Shown piece after piece: positions 36,901-41,660 of a stretch of 64,000 nt of DNA. The translations under genes were made by a program, and so were the position numbers. The stretch lies in assembly GCA_036768485.1 (NCBI GenBank), contig JAVLUZ010000738.1:62001-126000 (forward strand), read 5' to 3'. The stretch comes from Mermis nigrescens. Lineage: Eukaryota > Nematoda > Enoplea > Mermithida > Mermithidae. How positions within the stretch are numbered: the stretch's first letter is position 1; the number at the start of each line of letters is the position of its first letter. The notes under the pieces are model-generated. The model saw only the letters and a list, made by a program, of their open reading frames with translations. It had not been told where the DNA came from and made no database searches.

Positions 36901-38921
36901 CCCCGTTCCCCCCCACAGCTACGTCCCTGTGAAAATGGCCGGCTAGGTCCCCTGCCAAAATTCAGAAATGTTACATGTTCGGAAACACAGATCATACTGA
37001 ACTTCTTTAAAACCTTTTCAAATAAAAACCTAACTCGAGATCTTAAGCAATCCTAATCACTTGAAACGCATCGCATGCTATAATAAAAAGCACGTAAAAT
37101 ACTTTAGCATGACTTAAATTAATCAAAAGCCAGAGCTCCATTCGTACTAAAATTTGACAAGAAATCACAGACCGTATTGTAGTTGAATGTCATATTTTTC
37201 AAGCAAATGTTTATCTGGTACATGGAACTAAAGCCGTTTTTGATTTTAATAAAGGCATGAACGCCGAATAATAAATAATCCAGGATGACGACCATCCTGC
37301 CCAAAGCTCTCCGTCAAACATACAACCATGCATGATCTTGGGGGTTGGGGGAGGGGTTGAAGGGTTTCGCGCCGCCTCCCGCAGAAAAATTCTCATCGCC
37401 ACCCCCCAGAGAAATGTTTTCACCCCAACAGGATTCGCGATTTTTCGAAAGTTCTCAAAAATCTCCAAGGAACGCTTACAAAAAGCTGCCGTTTTAAGCC
37501 TTTTAAGTTCAATTTTCGCGCTTACGCGCCATGTGCTCATGTTTAAGCGATAAGTTGTTCAATTTGTCTGCCTTTTTAGACCTTTTTTGAAATGTTTTTA
37601 TGTTTTTTGAAAGATAAGGCATCGTCAGAATGCCGAAAACACGATTTTGACGCGTACGCATCCTTTTTGGGCCTCGAAAATGCGCTTTAAAATTTCATCC
37701 TCCGAAAGTCCGCATGCGCGCATGTTTACTTACACCCTGAAACCGTCAGTTAGCCACTCCCCCTCCTCCCCCCACCAAAAACAGCAAAAAACAAAACTAT
37801 AAGCTGAAAAAAGCAAGCTTGACCCAAAATCAGGAAGTAGTAAAAATTGTATACCATTAGCAAACAGGGAAGGAATGATGCATGACAGGCTCTAAGGAGA
37901 TGAGCAAATCCTTCTTACATTACGCATTACGTACGCCTAAATGTAACGGCTTGAAATTCAGGTGGGAATCCTCGCCATGTATAGGTTAGCTAGTGATGTA
38001 TTCCCGACTTTAAGTCAAAAATCGCAAAAAAGACGTAAAAATGGTCAGAAAATGGAAGTATCCGCCAAGAATCGAAAAAAAATCGGTGGAGTAGAGGGGG
38101 TATAAACGGGCGGTCGAAAATTTTCTGGCTTTGAAAGACGACCAACTTAGGTACGAGAAGGAATCCATTCCCCAATTACATGTATGGTAGGAAAGAACAG
38201 AGATGCACAATACGGCCGGTCTTTAGATCATCGCGGTCTGGGAAAGGATCAAATGCCAAACTCATTGAGCTAAAATGGCCTTAAAAAATAGATATATAAA
38301 CGTTAAGAGTAGCATACAAATCCCCAAAACGGACAATTTCCGGTCGATTTGGGCGATTCAGCAAAAATTTTTAATTGGCCCTGAGTTTGCATTTTTTCCA
38401 CAAATTGCGGTTAAAGGGAGGGGTCTCTAGTTCCAAACATTCCACGTGCGCATACAGTGAACAATTCACAAATATTGGATATCGAGCGTGGACCAAGCTG
38501 AGCTAGATAATAGTATAAATACCAAAATTGCATTAAAACCTACTTTATTCAACACTTTCGATCAATGTCAACAACTTTTTGTTAAAAATTCTTCTTTGCG
38601 TGCAATTTCGGCCTTCATTTCGCCAGTGTCTTCCTCACAAAATTCTCTATTTTTTTATTCTAGGGCTTAGACCCCAAACCCCAACGCGTTTGCCCGGCGG
38701 GGCACCTCTCTCTCACTTTTCTGCATAGACCGTTGCTTGAGCTGCTTAATGAGTTCCATCATAATCGGGGTTTCGGCGCTTTGCAGCAAGCTATCGGGCC
38801 TGTTCAGCGCGTCCTGCAATAATTCGGTCAATTCTTTCAAATATTCGATTTTTTCCTGCTGCTGCTGCTGTTGCAGGCCGTTTGGGGCGATCTGACGCTG
38901 CCTGGGGCCAATTGGCCCGGG
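2173..38921 (-). CDS. NCOA (tai): p160/SRC-type nuclear-receptor coactivator, gene body (12 proposed exons, incomplete at both ends)
   Basis: Family knowledge: p160 coactivators bind ligand-activated nuclear receptors in the nucleus through LXXLL boxes and recruit acetyl- and methyl-transferases; the insect member taiman serves the ecdysone receptor. Seen here: minus-strand exons whose translations follow the p160 order. They are an HLH at 38.8 kb; PAS-B pieces at 34.8, 31.5, 26.5 and 26.0 kb, including CLVCVARRLP, which matches the family's CLICVARRVP; and LXXLL boxes LKDLL, ILQHLL, ILQRLL and LVQLL at 19.3, 18.5, 15.7 and 15.5/8.3 kb. Splice phases chain correctly except at the 26.0/23.4 kb junction. 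The proposed exons sum to about 1160 codons, against about 1400 in vertebrate p160s. The 3' end lies beyond base 1 and PAS-A is missing. Exons are GC-rich, introns AT-rich. Inference: a single-copy functional gene. Individual exons follow. Confidence 0.85.
3203..3383 (-). mobile_element. R1 hAT-like MITE, perfect TSD
   Basis: Inverted relative to the copy at 1618. Flanked by GATAGGAG on both sides (3195-3202 and 3384-3391). Contains the poly-G arms and the AAACGTTATTTT core. Confidence 0.88.
3792..4195. mobile_element. R6 MITE
   Basis: About 400 bp from CATACATGATCTTGGGGG to CATGCTGTGCATGTATGG. Contains the shared R6 landmarks: GAATTCGCGATTTTTCGAAA, TAGCTATCTATTTGCTC-like and TCAGAAACGCCG-like. 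Non-coding. A further partial R6 follows and is interrupted by an R2 fragment. Confidence 0.65.
4275..4412 (+). mobile_element. R2 MITE, left-truncated
   Basis: The interior (GGCCCAAAATAGTGCGCAAA) and right end (GATCCGCCACTG) of R2 are clear. The left CAGGGGCGGATTTAGG end is missing. It sits inside R6 sequence that resumes at about 4418 (CCACCATTTTTGGGCCCAAA). Confidence 0.75.
4901..5126. mobile_element. R8 MITE, degraded
   Basis: Begins ATACATGTAAG and ends near CATATCATGTTT. The interior TTGAATTTTTTAACCGTTT and CAAAAATTGGAG match the R8 copies at 32.7 and 36.4 kb. Confidence 0.6.
5127..6301. other. AT-rich intron, no feature seen
   Basis: Includes short degenerate repeats of a TTTGATAAAATT motif between about 5810 and 6050. 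I see no exon or transposon end here. Confidence 0.5.
6302..6467 (-). mobile_element. R1 hAT-like MITE
   Basis: Ends CAGGTACGTATC and GGCCAGCTAGGCGCTTG. Flanking 8-mers CTCAAAAA and CTCGAAAA match at 7 of 8 positions. Confidence 0.8.
6634..6975. mobile_element. Short TIR element (GAGCGTACGCAG ends)
   Basis: GAGCGTACGCAGAAGG at the left is mirrored by CCTGCATACGCTC at the right. The interior is non-coding. Only one copy is present, and its target duplication is unclear. Confidence 0.5.
7384..7552 (+). repeat. Compound (ATT)n-(CTA)n microsatellite
   Basis: Roughly 38 ATT units, then about 17 CTA units with a single interruption. It lies 18 bp downstream of the p160 exon donor at 7570 on the minus strand. 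Confidence 0.97.
7570..8307 (-). CDS. NCOA (tai): p160 exon: large Gln/Pro/Ser-rich segment beginning VQLLERP
   Basis: Acceptor AAATTTCAG|GTG and donor CCA|GTAATT; 738 bp, exactly 246 codons, phase 0 at both ends. Joined to the previous exon's LL it creates LLVQLLERP, matching the first SRC-1 box (LVQLL). Downstream are a Lys/Asn-rich part, a His/Gln stretch, internal short repeats (QSMLVA twice, LVANACQ twice, and three STFDPT-like units) and a Gln/Thr/Pro-rich tail. This composition is typical of the p160 C-terminal activation region; no folded domain is visible. A trinucleotide microsatellite starts 18 bp past the donor. Confidence 0.8.
8880..9561 (+). mobile_element. R4 hAT-like element, nested in hAT-A
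   Basis: 682 bp with ends CGGTGTTTTTTTGTAC and GTACAAAAAACACTG. Flanks TAGCTAAT and CAGCTAAT match at 7 of 8 positions. The interior has repeated TCTTTGTACATTTTGTAC motifs and two GGCGCGAAGCGCC-type hairpins (9329, 9420). Non-coding. Confidence 0.87.
9697..9751 (+). pseudogene. hAT transposase fragment, part 1 (DPLKWWK)
   Basis: Read in one frame, this gives YINSKRLSHEQDPLKWWK. DPLxWW is the conserved segment just before the C-terminal dimerisation domain of hAT transposases. The coding sequence is broken here by the 1024-bp R2 insertion, between the two Trp codons and the rest. Confidence 0.75.
9752..10775 (+). mobile_element. R2 long copy, nested in hAT-A
   Basis: 1024 bp from CAGTGGCGGATCTGTG to TTAAATCCGCCCCTG. 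Flanks GTGGAAAG (9744-9751) and GTGGGAAG (10776-10783) match at 7 of 8. It interrupts the hAT-A transposase and itself contains an R4 copy at 10188-10613. No transposase is visible inside. Confidence 0.9.
10188..10613 (+). mobile_element. R4 copy nested in R2
   Basis: 426 bp starting CAGTATTTTTTGTACA. Flanks CTTCCAGG (10180-10187) and CTTTCAGG (10614-10621). The right end is degraded. This is the third level of the 8.7-11.3 kb nest. Confidence 0.82.
10784..10946 (+). pseudogene. hAT transposase fragment, part 2 (C-terminal dimerisation domain)
   Basis: After the R2 insertion the frame continues as EAINLSANV, shifts by one base, then reads LARKYLAAPATSVPLEQLFS, followed by GTRIIYDPLRNRLQGKKAEI and a stop. 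ARxYLxxPATSxPxExLFS and the RNRL motif are diagnostic of the hAT dimerisation region. The frameshift and the insertion make it a pseudogene. Confidence 0.88.
12116..13818 (+). mobile_element. R4 copy nested in R2, split by a solo LTR
   Basis: The left end is TAGTGTTTTTTTGTACAAGG. Flanks CTTACAGG (12108-12115) and CTTCCAGG (13819-13826) match at 7 of 8. Net length without the LTR is about 380 bp. It occupies the same site within R2 as the R4 at 10188. Confidence 0.85.
12211..13526 (+). mobile_element. Solo LTR of a retrotransposon
   Basis: 1316 bp beginning TGTCAAG and ending CTTGACA, with a 4-bp duplication ATAC on each side (12207-12210, 13527-13530). The sister R4 copy shows the uninterrupted site (GGGTAC|TATGATATAG). 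AATAAA signals occur at about 12993 and 13305. There is no gag-pol sequence. The 4-bp duplication suggests a Gypsy-type origin, but the superfamily is inferred. Confidence 0.8.
13870..14680. mobile_element. TIR element with ATTAATCG subterminal repeats, nested in R2
   Basis: 811 bp. GACAATTAATCGCC at the left is mirrored by GGCGATTAATTGTC at the right, with several further CAATTAATCG units at both ends. Flanked by TCATCCGG (13862-13869, 14681-14688). It contains a degraded R6 copy (about 14190-14490). Confidence 0.82.
15488..15837 (-). CDS. NCOA (tai): p160 exon: LXXLL box ILQRLL
   Basis: Acceptor ATCATAG|GT (2-base start) joins the preceding phase-1 exon as a Gly codon. The translation contains QECNLWIDGVAAAP, then SPPMHILQRLLQEEDAAA, a near copy of the second receptor box of vertebrate SRC-1 (ILHRLLQ); LQRLL lies at 15710-15724. 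A Pro/Ser/Ala-rich tail ends THAPKTESLL at a weak donor CTG|GTCAGT. The acceptor is preceded by an (ATT)n microsatellite instead of a pyrimidine tract, so recognition may rely on exonic signals. The phase-0 end fits the 8.3 kb exon. Confidence 0.78.
15852..15922 (+). repeat. (ATT)n microsatellite
   Basis: About 23 ATT units. It ends 14 bp upstream (in transcript sense) of the p160 exon acceptor at 15837, where a pyrimidine tract would be expected. Confidence 0.97.
15981..16169 (+). mobile_element. R2 MITE, short form
   Basis: From ACGGGCGGATTTAGG to GATCCGTCACTG, with interior GGCCCAAAATAGTGCGCAAA. The target duplication is not clear (CTGATCGT left, CTGATCCT right, 7 of 8). Confidence 0.8.
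16988..17161 (+). mobile_element. R1 hAT-like MITE
   Basis: From CAGGCACGTAGCTGGCC to ATACATGCCTG. Flanks TCATTCAA and TCATCTAA match at 6 of 8. Confidence 0.82.
17498..17905 (+). repeat. 30-bp minisatellite, about 13 units
   Basis: The unit is TTCGTCAGTTTACACTATCG followed by ATTTTTCGGA. Units differ by a few substitutions (CAG/CAA, GGA/GAA). One truncated 14-bp unit lies at about 17648 and one 31-bp unit near 17760. Each unit carries an ATCGAT site. Confidence 0.95.
17960..18020 (-). mobile_element. Possible truncated hAT end
   Basis: The sequence ends GGGACTCGGGACATCTCTA. Reverse-complemented, it starts TAGAGATGTCCCGAG, like the hAT-A terminus TAGGGATGTGCCGA. No partner end was found nearby. 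Confidence 0.35.
18432..18768 (-). CDS. NCOA (tai): p160 exon: LXXLL box ILQHLL
   Basis: Strong acceptor GATTTGCAG|GAA and donor TATG|GTAAGC. The 337-bp exon starts in phase 0 and ends in phase 1. It encodes EERQRALAVHHSANAF, an Ala-rich stretch, a Lys/Arg-rich patch (SRRKNKSLTSLTPKARRVG) and SDEHILQHLLKPEPG. The box ILQHLL (18469-18486) matches the family pattern I-L-x-x-L-L (compare HKILHRLLQ in SRC-1). The basic patch may be a nuclear-localisation signal, which is inference. Both phases fit the neighbouring exons. Confidence 0.82.
19263..19647 (-). CDS. NCOA (tai): p160 exon: Ala/Pro/Ser-rich segment ending in LXXLL box LKDLL
   Basis: Acceptor TCGTCGCTTTTAG|C; the proposed donor is GAG|GTGGGG. 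The 385-bp exon ends in phase 0. The translation starts ALTPPVVSDATGSVPP, passes through an Ala run (PPAAAAAVASLPHADDL) and ends with SDEERSHAMLKDLLRQE. LKDLL (19272-19286) fits the LXXLL receptor-interaction motif of p160 proteins, with helix-favouring flanks. The exon is strongly GC-rich with repeated CGACG-type codons. The donor is the least certain boundary; the open frame continues to 19197. Confidence 0.72.
19699..19876 (+). mobile_element. R1 hAT-like MITE, perfect TSD
   Basis: 178 bp from CAGGCACGTAGCTTGCC to ACGTGCCTA. Flanked by TTCACACA on both sides (19691-19698, 19877-19884). It lies about 50 bp upstream of the p160 exon acceptor at 19647. Confidence 0.88.
20909..21335 (-). CDS. 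NCOA (tai): p160 exon: Ser/Pro/Asp-rich segment with an apparent 1-bp frameshift
   Basis: Acceptor TTTTTATAAAG|G leads into CDQRLTSDPVSPFSADSS and a Gly/Ala/Pro/Ser-rich stretch. At the homopolymer 21146-21151 (six A on the plus strand) the sensible frame changes. Before it, the reading is FAAPSVPDADGNGNVG; after it, GGDVGGILRRRR, then STFLPSSFFDDVFSSSS and RVRKRRQKS. Staying in the first frame gives an implausible Arg/Val-rich tail. The donor TC|GTAAAT fits the next exon's 1-base start only if one T is removed. The Arg run (about seven) could act as a nuclear-localisation signal, which is inference. Expect either an assembly or read error, or a disabled allele. Confidence 0.65.
22068..22340 (-). 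mobile_element. R7 hAT-like MITE, perfect TSD
   Basis: 273 bp from CATAGGTGGCAGCACC to CCCACGCCCATGTGTG. Flanked by CCCCCAAG (22060-22067, 22341-22348). The interior carries AATTCTGGGG and GTGCTCGATGAGAAACGT-like R7 landmarks. Confidence 0.85.
22500..23270. repeat. Diverged tandem duplication, unit about 340 bp
   Basis: The first unit (about 22500-22840) and second unit (about 22840-23270) share, in order: AAATGTCCCT, GTTAAGTCGTTTA, GCAGTGTAAAGC, ATGCCAA(A/G)AATAT, GAATGCG(C/T)CTTT and ACCGT(G/A)AGACCGTAAA. The second unit has an extra AT-rich insert (about 23110-23230). The shared ACCGTAAGACC block contains the donor of the p160 candidate exon at 23238. Confidence 0.75.
23238..23384 (-). 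CDS. p160 candidate exon downstream of PAS-B
   Basis: Acceptor ATTTGGCAG|C and donor TTACG|GTAAGC bound 147 bp (1-base start, phase-2 end). The translation runs GPSAPCLNPVLTSFNARC, then an acidic Ser/Thr/Asp part ending VPFLQLDFTVL. I recognise no domain; the p160 region after PAS-B is normally disordered and poorly conserved. The main support is that its phase-2 end joins exactly to the 21.3 kb exon (CG|G) and that it is GC-richer than its flanks. The donor end lies in a sequence that also occurs in a diverged copy at 22.8 kb. Confidence 0.45.
24200..25960. other. AT-rich intron, no feature seen
   Basis: Apart from poly-G/C fragments of R6- and R7-like repeats before 24.6 kb, I see no exon or intact element between the 23.4 kb and 26.0 kb exons. 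Confidence 0.5.
25966..26061 (-). CDS. p160 candidate exon: last PAS-B strands
   Basis: The open stretch reads IIGLATKLLGAEFRN, then TNMSIWSLLHMI. It resembles the p160 segment AAQTKSKLFRNPxTN...SLHML that closes PAS-B. The donor is ATTT|GTAAAT (phase 1). The 5' boundary could be 26061 or 26031; both keep phase with the 26.5 kb exon, but both acceptors have poor pyrimidine tracts. The phase-1 end does not match the 1-base start of the 23.4 kb exon, so either an exon is missing between them or this donor is wrong. The surrounding sequence is extremely AT-rich. Confidence 0.45.
26466..26584 (-). CDS. NCOA (tai): p160 exon: PAS-B helix region (CHPQD)
   Basis: Acceptor TTTATGTTTTTCAG|G and donor GAAA|GTGAGC enclose 119 bp. 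Read in phase from the previous exon it gives DKLSSQLVSKDLISNIDG, then VQNLCHPQDADFINSLFKE. This is a typical PAS F-helix followed by the H-P-x-D turn. Both boundaries are strong and both phases fit the neighbours. p160 PAS-B has a related but less canonical segment at this point, so the classical HPQD form is a small surprise. Confidence 0.8.
26836..27242. mobile_element. R6 MITE, well preserved
   Basis: 407 bp from CCATACATGCACAGTATGGG to AAGATCATGTATG. Flanks GGACTCAC and GATCTCAC match at 6 of 8. Contains the hairpin GGCGCGAAGCGCC at 27044-27056 and poly-G arms. Non-coding. Confidence 0.78.
27480..29940. other. AT-rich intron, no exon seen
   Basis: Low-complexity A/T sequence with a purine-rich tract at about 28200-28400 and a degraded R6 at about 29095-29410. 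No supported gene. Confidence 0.5.
29971..30236 (+). mobile_element. R2 MITE with internal duplication, perfect TSD
   Basis: 266 bp. Flanked by CATCCGGA (29963-29970, 30237-30244). The block GGGCCCAAAATAGTGCGCAA through the CCAAGTCAGGGTTCCA segment is present twice in tandem, about 100 bp apart. Confidence 0.92.
31449..31575 (-). CDS. NCOA (tai): p160 exon: PAS-B core (CLVCVARRLP)
   Basis: Acceptor TTTTTTCCGTAG|AT follows a good pyrimidine tract, and the donor is AA|GTGAGT. With the preceding phase-1 exon the junction codon is GAT. The translation SQPCLVCVARRLPVKS is the most diagnostic match in the window: vertebrate p160s have LQSCLICVARRVPMKE at this point. It then continues NKNGLIMSINP, matching the GKI(T/I)SLDTS strand. 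The phase-2 end fits the 1-base start of the next exon. This exon fixes the gene family and strand. Confidence 0.88.
31912..32077 (-). mobile_element. R1 hAT-like MITE
   Basis: From CAGGCACGTATCTCTGG to GGCCAGCTACGTACCTG with the usual core. The target duplication is not readable. Confidence 0.82.
32675..32901 (+). mobile_element. R8 MITE
   Basis: From CATACATGTAACAGGG to CCTTACATGTTTG. The interior GGCCATTTTTGGTCAAAAAT and TTGGAGGTCATCTA are shared with the copy at 36.4 kb. Confidence 0.7.
33509..33890. mobile_element. R6 MITE
   Basis: From CATACATGATTTTTTTTTGG to CTCTGTGCATGTATG. Flanks CCTGCTTC and CTTGCTGC match at 6 of 8. The hairpin lies at 33665-33677 (GGCGCTTCGCGCC). Confidence 0.72.
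34649..34918 (-). CDS. NCOA (tai): p160 exon: start of PAS-B region
   Basis: Acceptor TCATCAG|GT and donor ATGG|GTGAGT bound a 270-bp exon (2-base start, phase-1 end). The translation opens WNLLGIDDNND and contains KTHRFMCRFL, aligning with the family's SHTFNCRML strand, then an acidic stretch DDLDDFRLSFNVMM that leads into the next exon. In p160 proteins this segment links PAS-A to PAS-B. It is somewhat Ser-rich and diverged. A 100-N gap lies about 0.6 kb upstream, where PAS-A coding sequence is expected. Confidence 0.75.
35425..35463 (+). pseudogene. tRNA-like 3' half (T arm with B box)
   Basis: A 5-bp stem CCGGG/CCCGG encloses the 7-base loop TTCGAGT, followed by CTAGCCA. This is a canonical T arm with a pol III B box (GGTTCGAGTCC) and an acceptor-like strand. 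The matching 5' strand (TGGCTAG) and a foldable anticodon arm are absent upstream. It could be a truncated tRNA pseudogene or the head of a tRNA-derived SINE cut by the gap. Confidence 0.5.
35507..35606. other. Assembly gap (100 N)
   Basis: Exactly 100 N, the usual placeholder for a gap of unknown size. It lies between the HLH exon (38.8 kb) and the first PAS-B exon (34.9 kb), so PAS-A exons may be missing here. Confidence 0.97.
36368..36601 (+). mobile_element. R8 hAT-like MITE, perfect TSD
   Basis: 234 bp from CATACATGTAAC to GTTACATGTATG. Flanked by GGGATAAC on both sides (36360-36367, 36602-36609). This copy sets R8's boundaries and shows it also makes an 8-bp duplication. Confidence 0.9.
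36762..36929 (+). mobile_element. R1 hAT-like MITE, perfect TSD
   Basis: 168 bp. Flanked by TGAAAATG on both sides (36754-36761, 36930-36937). Confidence 0.9.
37329..37727. mobile_element. R6 MITE
   Basis: From CATGCATGATCTTGGGGG to GCATGCGCGCATGTTT. Shares the ATTCGCGATTTTTCGAAA block and a degraded hairpin region (GCGCTTACGCGCC). Non-coding. Confidence 0.65.
38717..38921 (-). CDS. NCOA (tai): p160 exon: Gln run plus helix-loop-helix
   Basis: From the acceptor GTTTAG|CCC the exon reads a short Pro/Arg/Gln stretch, six Gln codons, then EKIEYLKELTELL, a 17-residue loop, and IMMELIKQLKQRS. It ends at AAAA|GTGAGA in phase 1. The spacing matches the p160 HLH (YIEELAELI, then an 18-residue loop, then ILKETVRQIRQIK). 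The basic Lys/Arg cluster that normally precedes helix 1 is not here; Gln occupies that place. The true 5' boundary is uncertain: an acceptor at 38901, or any CAG in the repeat, is also possible. A Ser-rich open stretch in another frame (38837-39055) overlaps it. The phase-1 end is compatible with the 34.9 kb exon. Confidence 0.6.
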
Positions 38922-39055
38922 CTAAACATCGAAGCGGCCGGAGAGGGGTCACTTGAGCCCACGAACGTTGAAGAAGAAGAAGAAGCGACCGAAAGGGGAT
39001 GTTGAAAAAGAGAACAATGACCTGGATCTAATCTGAAAAATTGGAAAATTTCCAA

Positions 39056-41650
39056 GAAATTAAAAAAAAATTTGGAACCGATATATCGCTTACCAAAAAA
39101 GGCAAAAATATGATCAACAGTTTTAATTGTTAATTAGAGCGGTAGACTGAATGTTCAAATCAAGGAAAATAATCAATTATATGGCTTTACCAATGAATGT
39201 GTGTGTCCACAATTTTCGCCCTAGCATGTACTATGTTTGTACTTCTTTGTGACATTTTATGTCTTTGCGTTTATCTGAATGAAGTATTGTATTGTATTGC
39301 CATTTCATTTTTTCTAACTGGAAAAAAGGAGGTATTAAAAGAATAGTAGGATATTAATTCAGCCATCAATAAGCACCTTAAAATTTCGAATCATGAATGA
39401 ACTAACGACTATTTCTCGAAATAATCGCTGAATATTTAAATCAGGAAGAATAATCAATTATAGCAGCTTCAGAACAACTATTATTAAGCCACCTCAGCGA
39501 AGGACAAAGCCACCTCAGCTTAATTACGATTCAAATTTCCTAATGTTTCAGTATTCAACGATCGAGTTCAAGTGATTAATTTTTACGATCTTTACGTTTA
39601 AGCCGAAATTCAAAGCGAATCACTTCGGCAACGCTGTCGCTTAATAATCGTGCCAGGTACGTGCGCAAGGATCATTAGCATAAAAGGATAGATATGCAAA
39701 GGACATTGATGCGGGACACCTAAACGCCAAAGATTCTTAGGGTGACCAGATTTCTGTAGCCATTCAAAAATAATTAGGTAAAATTAAAGATAACAGTTTA
39801 AAAAGAAATAAATAGATAAAGTAAGGCCAATTTTCAGAATTTGCCCAAGATAGACATAAAAATATAATGGTTCACATATCGGAAACTTAAGGAGACGGCC
39901 GCGCCCGCCCCCTTGAAAACGATTCTGGGTAAACAAATTTTCAGTATAAGGCGGTTCCAGTGCATGACCCGGCACAGCGGAATCGTCAAAGTTAGACTCT
40001 TGCAAAGGTCAAAAGAATATCTCACTCCAGAATTTTCGATCGAAACTGAAAAATAGGTCAATAAAGCGAGTCATCGGAGAATTCTTTCGATCTCGTTTAA
40101 ACATCGGAAGCTCGCAGAAATCGAGAATAATGTAGACTTTGAAAAAATTCAATTTTTTATAGTTTTTTTCGCACTAAAAAAAAGACATTTCGGTCCTGTT
40201 TATTTATATAATTATCAGAACATAGTCAAAATGATATCAAACGTCAAACTTTTCGACAAGATCCTGTTTTGTATCGATTAAAGTAACGAAACGAGTAAAA
40301 ATTGGGTAAATATCACTAAAAATGCACTTTTAACTCATTGAAAGACTCCATATTGGCTATTTCGACGATTTTCACGTTTGAATTGTAAAAAAGAGGCCCG
40401 TACCCAAACTTTACAAGCCCTACGGACCGGCTGGACCCCCTGACCGGCCAAGCAGCGCACCTACGATATAGACCCCAACCCTCCAGGTGCGTGGGATTTT
40501 ACCCTCCCTCCTCTCTGGACCACGGAAAACTACGGTCTTGGATAAGAATTCGGCACAATCATCACTCAAAAGTATGCAAATAGATTAATGATGTATTTTT
40601 CGTTTTATATAAATAAGCAAAAAACTAGATGTTTGTATACCGGTTATTCATTTTTTTGCACAAAAGCCGAAAAATCTTTATTTACGGTAAAATAAAGGCG
40701 TAGCGTAACGTACCTAATGTTTTAACGTACATAACGACCGCTGAAGTAAAACTGGCTGGATAGAGTAGATGGCGGAGAAAAATTGGACTACGTTCATCGT
40801 ACGAAAAGTACAATATACGTATATCATATGGCACGTTGTAGGTATATTTATAAACATATATATATTTCCCATTATTTAACGCGCGCCGAAAAAGACATTG
40901 TGTAATGACGTTGAGAAAATTCCATTTTACTTTTCGACAAACTATATTTCGAACGGGGTTTCTCAATGAGAAAAATCGACACGCATGCGCGATCGCAGTG
41001 CATAAATTAAAAAGGAAGAATATATTAAATAAGCGGTATAAGCGAAAAATGAATGAATATACCGATCGGGAATGTGTGCATCGTATTTAGCATGGCGTTG
41101 GCGGGCAAAACGAATGGATAGAAGGGACCCTCCAAATTAGAGGCGGTCGTCCGGGTACAAAAGTGGAAAGTGGCTGCCCAATTATAAACCAACTTGAAAA
41201 TTGACCGCACCCAAGCTTCGAAAATTCGTTTCGCTGGTTCAAAAAATGGTTATCCAACTCTGAAATGCATTTGGTTTGGCCCAGAAAGTGGTTGTCCAGG
41301 TGGAAAAATGTGTTTGCCCGATCCGGATAAGTGGCTGCCCATTTTGAGAAGTCGTTTATCTATGTTAGAAAGTTGGATTTTCAAGTTCTACTGAACAAAA
41401 CGTACCCCGTTCAAATGACTCCTTCTCCCTGTCTGAGGTATATGCGCGTTGGGGCTGCAGGGATTGATGGGAATTTCTCATCCATCCGCATGTATTTCGG
41501 TCAAAATTTTTGCGTTCGTATGTTATTTTTCGGTGTTTTAGCGGGTTTTGACCAAAAATAAAGCATGTACTACAACAACCTTGAAAATGGACCTGTACCT
41601 TCATCTTAATATTATGAGCTGTTAAATTCGACGCGCATAGCGTGGCCATT
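39056..41650. other. No gene recognised
   Basis: Upstream of the HLH exon. If the 49.6 kb exon belongs to the p160 gene, this is intron 1. A pyrimidine-rich stretch at 40430-40520 is GC-rich but has no readable frame. Confidence 0.45.
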
Positions 41651-41660
41651 TTAGGTCAAT

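Noticed and set aside
37119..37304. Minus-strand ORF (MVVILDYLLFGVHAFIKIKNG) as the missing PAS-A exon
   Set aside because: It has a hydrophobic start at the right place but lacks the PAS-A hallmark (LDGFxFVVNxxGxIxFVS spacing), and no clean donor keeps the phase.
38837..39055. Ser/Pro-rich minus-strand ORF upstream of the HLH as part of the same exon
   Set aside because: It is in a different frame from the HLH, and a stop separates the HLH frame from it. It may be coding in another isoform but cannot be joined without a frameshift.
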